Assembly: GCF_000020525.1 (NCBI RefSeq)
Contig: NC_011026.1
Location: 2,400,001 to 2,464,000, forward strand
Direction: 5' to 3'
DNA: 64,000 bases
From: Chloroherpeton thalassium ATCC 35110
GTDB lineage: Bacteria > Bacteroidota > Chlorobiia > Chlorobiales > Chloroherpetonaceae
Under the pieces are notes generated by a model. That model saw nothing but the letters and a program-made list of their open reading frames with translations. It did no database searches and was not told the DNA's origin. Shown here one piece after another: positions 34,858 to 41,598 of this stretch. Position 1 is the stretch's first letter. Every line of letters begins with the position of its first letter. Position numbers and translations under genes: made by a program.

Positions 34858-35985
34858 TTAGCTTTTCAGAAAGCGATTGGGCGAAAACGGCGCAAGCAGT
34901 TCGGGCGCTTCGTCGTTCATGATGACTTTGACCAGTTCGTAAGCCGTCACGGGCGCAAGCAAAATGCCGTGCCGATAGTGGCCGGTGGCGTAAATCAGAT
35001 TGTCCATGCCGATTTTGCCAATAATCGGCGCATGGTCGCGGCTGCCCGGGCGAAGGCCGGCAATGAATTCCACGATTTCCAAATCGTAAATCGAGGGAAC
35101 GGTTCGCCACGCTTCGTCCAAAATGTCGCGGAAAACGCCGATGGTCGGCGTCGTGTGAAAGCCTTTTTCCTCCGTCGACGCGCCGATGCTGATGCGTCCG
35201 TTGAGTTTCGGCGCAAGGTAAATGCGCGGCGAACGAATCATCATGGAAAGCGTGCAAGTTTCGTCCATCGTGCCGGTCATCACTTGACCTTTGACCGGAC
35301 GCACCGGCGGCAGCCACTCTTCGGGAATGCCCTTTATCAAGCGCGACCAACTTCCGGCGGCCAAAATGACTTTGCTTGCCGCGATTTCATCGTCTTTTGT
35401 TTTCACGGCGGTCGCCTTGCCGTCTTTATGGCAAACTTCCAGCGCTTCGGTGTGTTCGAGCAATGTGCCGCCACGATGCAAAAAGGCGGTGCGCAAAGCG
35501 GTCATCAGCTCGCGGTTTTCAACCTGAGCGTCTTCGGGAAGCCACATGGCGGCGACGACTTTGGGCGAAAGCGCCGGCTCCATGTCACGCGCCCGTGTGC
35601 CGCCCATCCATTCGACGCGAAGGCCGAGCAGTTCGCGGAAATCGTAAAGGCGTCGCAGCCATTCGGTATCGTCGCGATCGAGGCTGACGATCATGGTGCC
35701 GCGCGTGTCGAGTTCGACGGTTTGGCCAGAGTCTTCTTTGAGTTCATCGAGAAATTGCGGGTAAGCGCGGAGGCTGGCGCGGTCTAAGCGCAAAAGGTCA
35801 AGGTCTTCGAATCCGGCTTCGGCGTGCGGCGCAATCATGCCGGCGGACGCCCAACTGGCCGAATGCCCGGCGACATCGCGCTCGATGATGGTCACGGGAA
35901 CGCTTCGGCGCAACAGTTGCCAGCCGAGACTTAAACCGATAATCCCGCCGCCGATAATCACAACAGGTTTTTCTTGTTGAGTCAT
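34858..35985 (-). CDS. thiO: Glycine oxidase ThiO
   Basis: FAD enzyme that oxidises glycine to dehydroglycine for thiazole synthesis. 375 aa. Dinucleotide-binding start VVIIGGGIIGLSLGWQLLRR (residues 8-27), then GHSASWASAGMIAPHAEAGF and RTVPSIYDLEIVEFIAGLRP. C-terminal FAD contacts appear in RDHAPIIGKIGMDNLIYATG and HYRHGILLAP. It is the first gene after the TPP riboswitch. A long plus-strand open frame over the same DNA is a shadow. Confidence 0.92.
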   Translation of the reverse strand: MTQQEKPVVIIGGGIIGLSLGWQLLRRSVPVTIIERDVAGHSASWASAGMIAPHAEAGFEDLDLLRLDRASLRAYPQFLDELKEDSGQTVELDTRGTMIVSLDRDDTEWLRRLYDFRELLGLRVEWMGGTRARDMEPALSPKVVAAMWLPEDAQVENRELMTALRTAFLHRGGTLLEHTEALEVCHKDGKATAVKTKDDEIAASKVILAAGSWSRLIKGIPEEWLPPVRPVKGQVMTGTMDETCTLSMMIRSPRIYLAPKLNGRISIGASTEEKGFHTTPTIGVFRDILDEAWRTVPSIYDLEIVEFIAGLRPGSRDHAPIIGKIGMDNLIYATGHYRHGILLAPVTAYELVKVIMNDEAPELLAPFSPNRFLKS

Positions 35986-36009
35986 GGTTTGATGAAAAAG
36001 TGGTTAACG

Positions 36010-36064
36010 AAAAAAGCCGTTTTCCCGTCAAGGTGGAGACCAACTCAATAGGAAAACGGCTTTT
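36010..36064 (-). terminator. Attenuator hairpin between TPP riboswitch and thiO
   Basis: On the minus strand AAAAGCCGTTTTCC (36064-36051) pairs with GGAAAACGGCTTTT (36025-36012), closing a 25-base loop, and a run of T follows. It sits between the riboswitch 3' end and the thiO start, the expected place for a TPP-controlled transcription terminator. Confidence 0.8.
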
Positions 36065-36103
36065 GAAGAAAATCAGAGAAGGCAATTTCAAAACCATTTC
36101 CCG

Positions 36104-36210
36104 TTTCCCTTCGCCAGCATCGCGCAGGTGCGCTTATCTGTATCAGGTTCTAAGAGTATAATCTCAGACTGCATAACCGTAGAAAAAATTATGCAGACAC
36201 CCCTAACGGA
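36104..36210 (-). promoter_or_regulatory. TPP (THI-box) riboswitch
   Basis: Minus-strand RNA shows the TPP aptamer core in order: TTAGGGGTG at about 36206-36198; the CTGAGA pyrimidine-binding segment at about 36170; AGAACCTGATA at about 36150; and GATGCTGGCGAAGGGAA at about 36121-36105. These are the conserved blocks of the class (GGGGUG, CUGAGA, ACCUGAU, GCGNAGGGA). A variable stem lies between the first two. It precedes an attenuator and thiO, so high TPP should stop transcription of thiOSG and perhaps of genes further on. Confidence 0.92.
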
Positions 36211-36316
36211 ATTTGAACGAGCGAAAGATAACAAACCGCTAAATTTTTGCAAGCGCTGCGGGAAAAAATAAGCGCGCAGGGATTTTATAGAAGTAAAAAT
36301 TTCAAAATTAATAATT

Positions 36317-36838
36317 TTATTTTTGTTGATAACCTGTAGTCATCATACAAGTAAAGATGTCATTTAAAAGCCGGCCTCTAAAATTGACGATAATCGAATT
36401 TCTTTCATTATTGATTTTGTTCAAAAATTCGGTTTCAATTCTTCCTTCAGATTGAGGCGCATATACGATGAGCGCATCTGTATCTTTTTTTAAGTTTAAA
36501 ACGTCATCTAAATTTTCATGGAAGCTTTTCCAGTGCATTAGCAACATGGTTGTATTTTCCGCGCTTTTTACAAAATCTTTTCCAGCATGGTTAATATTTT
36601 TCTCGGGAAAAAGCTTTGACGCTAAGAGCATCTTTTCTAGAGAATTATAAGTGTTCAAATCAGCAAAAATAGCAATTTTTCTTTTTGATAATCCAAGCCC
36701 TAATCTATACCAAACGGGGATAGAGCCTTTTAAAATAAGAAAAATCGTAGTTCCAGTTCCTATAAGGGCGAGCAAAGAAGTAATGCCGCCAACAACTGAA
36801 AAGAATGGATGGGTGAAGAAGTCAACAATTTGGTTCAT
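36317..36838 (-). CDS. Small membrane-anchored protein of unknown function
   Basis: 173 aa from ATG at 36838; a longer upstream frame has no support. An N-terminal hydrophobic helix (about residues 12-35, SVVGGITSLLALIGTGTTIF) is followed by a soluble domain of about 130 residues. That domain has alternating beta/alpha character: KIAIFADLNTYNSLEKML, TDALIVYAPQSEGRIETEFL and NERNSIIVNFRGRLLNDIFT. The alternation and the central DALIVYAP strand suggest a Rossmann-like or TIR-like fold. No catalytic motif could be assigned. Its neighbours (thiamin genes, TonB receptor) give no clue. It may be a small membrane effector; function unknown. Confidence 0.55.
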   Translation of the reverse strand: MNQIVDFFTHPFFSVVGGITSLLALIGTGTTIFLILKGSIPVWYRLGLGLSKRKIAIFADLNTYNSLEKMLLASKLFPEKNINHAGKDFVKSAENTTMLLMHWKSFHENLDDVLNLKKDTDALIVYAPQSEGRIETEFLNKINNERNSIIVNFRGRLLNDIFTCMMTTGYQQK

Positions 36839-36908
36839 GATAATTTTTCTCCACAAGTTAATGTATTGAAATGACTCAATTCTACTCTGCCTATTTGTTA
36901 GACCTGTG

Positions 36909-39530
36909 TTAAAACCACACGCAAATGCCGAGCGTTGGAATAATGGGCAACATGCTTTGCGTTTCGCGTTCGAGCAGCGGTGCGCCGCCATTTGGATTTT
37001 CCACAATGTCGTAGCGATAGGAAATCACGTTCTGATTGTTGTACGCATTGATGATGTCCAAATAGAAATCCCAATCGAAGGATAAGTAGCCGGCGGAATA
37101 ATGCGAGTGCGCCGTAAAACGGATGTCCAAACGATGATAAGCCGGCAGTCGCTTGGAATTTTGATTGGATTCATCGCCGTAATCAATATCGAAAATGACT
37201 CGGTCGCCAAGAAACGAATCACGCTGAATTGCCCAAACTGTTTCGTTTTCATCGAGCGGAACGACGCGCGGTGTGACGCCAACAGGTGGCGTATAAGGAT
37301 AGCCGCTGCCAAAGCGCCAACGCACGCCCAAATCAAGCCAATCGTTTAATTTGTAATCGACCACGACGTTGATGGTGTGGCGTTGGTCATAATCGAACGG
37401 CATTTCCAAGCCATCGCGTGAGCGGTTGGCAATGGCATACGCGTAACTTATCCAGCCGTTCAGGCGGTCGTCCTTTGTGGTTCGCCGTTTTTCGAGCAAA
37501 ATTTCAAATCCGTAGGCGTGGCCAGTTCCGCCATTCACTGGAATGGAGGACAGGCGCTCTTCCGTGACCGCATACGGCGCTGACCAGCTTGCCGTGTCGT
37601 ACCAATCGCCGCCGGTGTAGGAGACTTCGTAAATTGTGCTGACTTCTTTTTTCTGAACGAGCAAATCGTCGAAATGCTTGTAGTAGCCTTCCAGCTTGAG
37701 CTGCCAGCGGTCGTTCAGCCAGCGATCGACGCCCAAAACATAGTGAATGGCGCGTTCAGCGCTGAGCGTTCGGATAAATTCTTCGCCCTGCGAAAGGTCA
37801 AAAAATTCGTCTTGATCAATGAGTTTTTCATAGCCCGGCGATTGATAATACATGCCCCACGCGCCGCGAATTGTGGTGATGTCGTCAAGCGCGTAGGAGA
37901 AATTAAAACGCGGTGCGAGATAGGCTTTATCGATGAGTTTGTAATAATCAAAGCGAAGGCCGGGTTGCAAAAAAAGCTTGTTTTTCAAAATCTCGATGCG
38001 GTCTTGCACATAGGCGTTCGAGCGGAAGTACGAGACCGATTGCGTGATGATGGTATCGAACGGAATGCTGCCCGCTTGGCCGCTTTGAACCAATGCCTGA
38101 TACGCCGCTTTCGCTGATTCGGACGCGTCGACGAAGAAGTAAATCGACGTGGTTAAAAAATCTGTCCCGACGCCGGCTTCAAACAAATGTCGATTGGATT
38201 TGATGGAAATTTCATCGCGCAGAGAGGTTTTCAAAAACTCAAACGTGGATTCCGTCTCGACGGCCTGAAACGCCAACAAAGTTGGGTCGATGCCTTGTTC
38301 TTCAAACTCTTCGAGTTCCTCTTCGCTGTAAGCCGCGTCGTCTACAAACGTGCCGCTAAAGCGCGAATCGCCGGAATTGCGATACCACGAAACCACGAAT
38401 TTATTGAGCGCATTTGGCGTGGGCGTGTAGTGCCAAGCCGCGCCGAAAACATCGTTTTTGGTTGTGTTGCCGAGATTCAAACTATCGGGCTGCTCGCTAT
38501 CTCGCTCTGAAGTGACGATGTCTACATTATCGCGCCCGATAACGGCGTTCAGTTGCAGCTGATGCTCAGGATGCACTTGAACGGCCAGCTTGGTTTGAAA
38601 ATCCCAAAAGTTTGGAAACGCGACATCGCCTTCCACCAAGCCCGCGTCTTTCAAAATCGGGCCCACAATTAAATCATAATACGTGCGGCGCGAGGAAATC
38701 AGCCACGAGCCTTCAAGGCCGAATGGCGCGCGGCCTTCAAAAATTGCGTTGGCATCGGTGATGTTTGCGTTGAGTTTTCCGGCAATGGCTTTCTCTTGCG
38801 TGCCGTCGCGGTTGGTGATGTCTAAAACGGCGGAAAGCCGGTCGCCGTATTTTGCGGGAAAGCCGCCCGTGATGAGCGAAATATCGCTGACAGTTTCGGG
38901 GTTGAACATGCTAATTGTGCCGTAGAGCCGATACGGATTGAAAACCTCGATGTCGTCCATGAGCATCAGGTTTTGGTCTGGGCCGGAGCCGCGCACAAAA
39001 AGCTGCGAGGAAAAATCGTTTTGCGCGAGCACGCCCGGAATGGCCTGCAAAGAACGCAGCACATCTTCCGCGCCGCCGGCGAGCACTTTCGTCTGCTTCG
39101 GCTCGATGCGAAACAAACTGGTGCGCGGATCTTCGGGCGCTTGGCGCTCTTTTGTGGCGACAACTTCAATTGCCGCCGCCGTCACCGCGCTTTCGGTTAG
39201 GTAAAAGTTCAAGACGAGCTTGGCATTTTCCTGAATGGTGATCGTGCGCTTTTGCGTTTGATAACCGATAAAACGAGCTAAAATGGTTTGTTCGCCCGCC
39301 GGCACATTTGCGATTTTATAACGCCCAGCGGCGTCTGTCACCGTGCCAAGCGTAGTGCCTTCGAGCACGAGCGTGACACCGGCCATTGCTTCATCGGTTT
39401 TGCTGTCGAGCACTTTTCCTGAGATTTCGCCGCTACGAAGCGGTTTGGACAAACCGGTCGACATGGGAAAAAGCACAAGACTGAAAGTGAGAAAAATGAG
39501 GTGAAAAGAAAACGAGTATTTTAGGTTCAT
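36909..39530 (-). CDS. TonB-dependent receptor with carboxypeptidase-like N-terminus
   Basis: 873 aa outer-membrane receptor. A signal peptide (about residues 1-29) is followed by a CarboxypepD_reg-like domain at about 33-115 (GEISGKVLDSKTDEAMAGVT, TDAAGRYKIANVPAGEQTIL). The plug at about 130-240 has VLAGGAEDVLRSLQAIPGVL, QLFVRGSGPDQNLMLMDDIE and GGFPAKYGDRLSAVLDI, and a large barrel runs to the C-terminal Trp-Phe. The domain set is that of SusC-like and siderophore receptors of Bacteroidetes/Chlorobi. Substrate unknown; no partner SusD. No cobalamin riboswitch was recognised upstream. Confidence 0.9.
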   Translation of the reverse strand: MNLKYSFSFHLIFLTFSLVLFPMSTGLSKPLRSGEISGKVLDSKTDEAMAGVTLVLEGTTLGTVTDAAGRYKIANVPAGEQTILARFIGYQTQKRTITIQENAKLVLNFYLTESAVTAAAIEVVATKERQAPEDPRTSLFRIEPKQTKVLAGGAEDVLRSLQAIPGVLAQNDFSSQLFVRGSGPDQNLMLMDDIEVFNPYRLYGTISMFNPETVSDISLITGGFPAKYGDRLSAVLDITNRDGTQEKAIAGKLNANITDANAIFEGRAPFGLEGSWLISSRRTYYDLIVGPILKDAGLVEGDVAFPNFWDFQTKLAVQVHPEHQLQLNAVIGRDNVDIVTSERDSEQPDSLNLGNTTKNDVFGAAWHYTPTPNALNKFVVSWYRNSGDSRFSGTFVDDAAYSEEELEEFEEQGIDPTLLAFQAVETESTFEFLKTSLRDEISIKSNRHLFEAGVGTDFLTTSIYFFVDASESAKAAYQALVQSGQAGSIPFDTIITQSVSYFRSNAYVQDRIEILKNKLFLQPGLRFDYYKLIDKAYLAPRFNFSYALDDITTIRGAWGMYYQSPGYEKLIDQDEFFDLSQGEEFIRTLSAERAIHYVLGVDRWLNDRWQLKLEGYYKHFDDLLVQKKEVSTIYEVSYTGGDWYDTASWSAPYAVTEERLSSIPVNGGTGHAYGFEILLEKRRTTKDDRLNGWISYAYAIANRSRDGLEMPFDYDQRHTINVVVDYKLNDWLDLGVRWRFGSGYPYTPPVGVTPRVVPLDENETVWAIQRDSFLGDRVIFDIDYGDESNQNSKRLPAYHRLDIRFTAHSHYSAGYLSFDWDFYLDIINAYNNQNVISYRYDIVENPNGGAPLLERETQSMLPIIPTLGICVWF

Positions 39531-40027
39531 ACGCTTGGGCTGATACGTGCTTGTGGTTTAAAAATTCTCGTGAGCCAATATACCGGAACGGAGGCTGTTC
39601 CCAATAGGATTCATTTTCGTTATCAGGATAATTCAGGTTTCCATATGTTGCCCGTGTGATGTTGTGTCCTTCGGCTCTGCTCAGGCCACTGGAAAAAGCC
39701 TGTCATTCGAGTCTCTTGACGAAGAATCCACAATCGTGAATGGATACTTCACTGCGTTCAGCATGACAGGAAAAAACGAAAATTGTCATTCGAGTCTCTT
39801 GACGAAGAATCCACAATCGTGAATGGATACTTCACTGCGTTCAGCATGACACGGGAAAGCTTGTCATTCTGAGGCGGCGAGACGAAGAATTCACAATCGT
39901 GAATGGATGCTTCACTGCGTTCAACATGACACGGGAAAGCTTGTCATTCTGAGGCGATAGACGAAGAATCCACAAGTTCCCGAGTGGATGCTTCACTGCG
40001 TTCAGCATGACAGGAAAAAACGAAAAT

Positions 40028-40428
40028 TGTCATTCTGAGTCTCTTGACGAAGAATCCACAAAAACAAAGCAGAATATGAAAGATTACTATGTCTACATCT
40101 TGGCCAACAAAAAGAATGGCACGCTTTACACTGGCATGACAAACAATATCCAACGCCGAATGTATGAACACAAGCACAAACTAATTGATGGGTTCTCCAA
40201 GAAGTATGGTCTGAATCATCTCGTTCATCTTGAAATTTGCCAAGATGTTTCTGCAGCGATTGCCAGAGAAAAACAAATTAAAGGCTGGAAAAGAGAAAAG
40301 AAAGTTGCTTTGATAGAATCCCGAAATCCAACCTGGAAAGATCTATGTGATGAATTTGGCTTTTGCTTTGAATCCAGAACATAATGCTGCCATAAAATGG
40401 TGGATGCTTCACTGCGTTCAGCATGACA
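40028..40428 (+). mobile_element. Putative 401-bp palindrome-ended element carrying a GIY-YIG nuclease
   Basis: The left half of the repeat unit (40028-40060, ending GAAGAATCCACA) and the right half (40400-40428, starting GTGGATGCTTCACTG) flank a complete GIY-YIG gene. There are 15 bases on either side of the coding region. In neighbouring copies the same two halves are joined by only a few bases. The simplest reading is an autonomous element whose internally deleted derivatives are the short repeats. Movement has not been shown and no target-site duplication was identified. Confidence 0.55.
40076..40384 (+). CDS. GIY-YIG nuclease (URI domain) protein
   Basis: 102 aa single-domain endonuclease of the UvrC/Intron-type (URI) family. 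Catalytic-core residues are visible: YYVYILANKKNGTLYTGMTN (GIY-YIG strand pair in variant form YVY...YTG), the Arg in NIQRRMYEHK, and the Glu in IAREKQIKGWKREKK. Start at ATG 40076; an in-frame extension to 40007 would translate the adjoining repeat and is rejected. No Shine-Dalgarno is evident. The gene is embedded inside a repeat unit (see the element entry). Members of this family are small, often solitary and of unknown role. Confidence 0.9.
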   Translation: MKDYYVYILANKKNGTLYTGMTNNIQRRMYEHKHKLIDGFSKKYGLNHLVHLEICQDVSAAIAREKQIKGWKREKKVALIESRNPTWKDLCDEFGFCFESRT

Positions 40429-40608
40429 CGGGAAAGCCTGTCATTCGAGTCTCTTGACGAAGAATCCACATGTCAAGAGTGGATGCTTCACTGCGTTCAG
40501 CATGACACGGGAATGCTTGTCATTCTGAGGCGATAGACGAAGAATCCACAAGTTCCCGAGTGGAAATGAAATGAGGGATGGTTCTCTAACAGTGAAGCGG
40601 GCTTTTTT

Positions 40609-41307
40609 CTAAAGCCCTTTTTTGTACAAATAGTCCAGCACTTTGGAAAGCAGCGCCTGATTGTTCTCAAAATATTCGGGGTTTTGCAGCATTTGCTCCG
40701 GTGTTTGTACGTAGCGTCCTGGCGCGAGGTCGTCGGGGCAATTTTCCACCAAAGCGGAAATAGTCTGTGGGTTCATTTCCAAATGGAACTGCAGGCCGAG
40801 CACGCGATCGCCAAGCAAAAATGCCTGATTTTGGCAACCGTCACTTTTAGCCAAATGAATGGAGCCTTTTGGTAAATCAAACGTTTCGCCATGCCAATGA
40901 AACACATTGAGCGTCTCAGGAAATAGTGCTCCGAGCGGATGATGTGCGGCCAGCGGAATGCGCTCTATACGAAACCACCCAATTTCTCGTTCTTTGTTGC
41001 GCATAACCGGTTCTCCCGAAACGCTTGCCAGCAACTGCGCCCCCAAGCAAATTCCCAAAACGGGTGTGTCGCGATCGATCACCTGCGCGATAAACTTTTT
41101 TTCTTTTTTTAACCAGGGAAATTCGGCTTCGTCGTTGATGCTCATGGGGCCGCCCATCACAATCAGCCAGTCTAATTCATCAGGATTGGGAAAGGGGGCG
41201 TCTTGAAAAAGCGGCGTAGAAGAAATGCTGGCGCCTTTGAGTTTGAGCCAATTTTCAATGTTCCCCAACCCCTCGTAAGGAACATGCTGTAAAAAGTGCA
41301 CGCGCAT
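40609..41307 (-). CDS. Class I glutamine amidotransferase (GMP synthase-like)
   Basis: 232 aa from the ATG at 41307; the frame is open further upstream but without family similarity. Triad GATase: the nucleophile Cys is in VLGICLGAQLLASV (about residue 88), the His is in LGLQFHLEMNPQT (about residue 180) with the Glu next to it. LDWLIVMGGPMSINDEAEFP is the usual N-terminal glycine motif. Such free-standing proteins hydrolyse glutamine or gamma-glutamyl compounds; the true substrate is unknown. It starts close to the divergently read subtilase gene. Confidence 0.87.
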   Translation of the reverse strand: MRVHFLQHVPYEGLGNIENWLKLKGASISSTPLFQDAPFPNPDELDWLIVMGGPMSINDEAEFPWLKKEKKFIAQVIDRDTPVLGICLGAQLLASVSGEPVMRNKEREIGWFRIERIPLAAHHPLGALFPETLNVFHWHGETFDLPKGSIHLAKSDGCQNQAFLLGDRVLGLQFHLEMNPQTISALVENCPDDLAPGRYVQTPEQMLQNPEYFENNQALLSKVLDYLYKKGL

Positions 41308-41598
41308 GATGGTCAGATTTTTGATGAAAGTAGATGTTCGTTTAAAACGAATCAGCCATAAAGTTTGTAAAAAAAGTATATACAATATTGCACGTCGTTA
41401 AACAATAGAACGCGCTGAAAGGTATGTTGCTTGTGGTATTTGTCCCTCATTTCGTCCATTACTGGAATGTTTCCTATGTTCTTGGCGAAAAGAGCGCTAA
41501 CTTTAAACTTTTGCCGCAAGCGAACGAACATTTCATTTTTCATTTTTTATCAATCACCAGTTTCCGTTTGGATGGTTTTTACTTTTAAAGCAGTCAAT

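Larger units (their letters stand above)
39701..40564 (+). repeat. Cluster of about 70-bp palindromic repeats around a GIY-YIG gene
   Basis: All units have the same orientation. Complete copies: 39701-39768, 39784-39851, 39862-39931, 39942-40012, 40439-40507. One copy is split by the nuclease gene (40028-40060 and 40400-40428) and one is truncated (40518-40564). Each unit starts TGTCATTC(T)GAG and ends TTCA(G/A)CATGACA. Left TGTCATTCTGA and the reverse complement of the right end, TGTCATGCTGA, form imperfect terminal inverted repeats. The inner GAAGAATCCA and GGATGCTTC blocks also pair. Copies are joined by short linkers such as ACGGGAAAGC. Read on the minus strand, the units encode CHAERSEAS. 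Confidence 0.9.

Noticed and set aside
34555-35787. Long plus-strand open frame (about 410 codons) antisense to thiS and thiO
   Set aside because: Its peptide is rich in Arg, His and Phe with no family features, and the opposite strand encodes two well-conserved thiamin genes.
39531-39700. Cobalamin riboswitch ahead of the large TonB receptor
   Set aside because: No recognisable B12-box or conserved aptamer order on the minus strand.
40007-40075. Upstream start for the GIY-YIG gene
   Set aside because: The extra residues translate the repeat sequence; the domain begins directly at the ATG 40076.
39701-40564. Possible CRISPR array
   Set aside because: Units are about 70 bases, palindromic and variable inside, and the linkers are short and recurring rather than unique spacers. 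A nuclease gene splits one unit and no cas genes are present.
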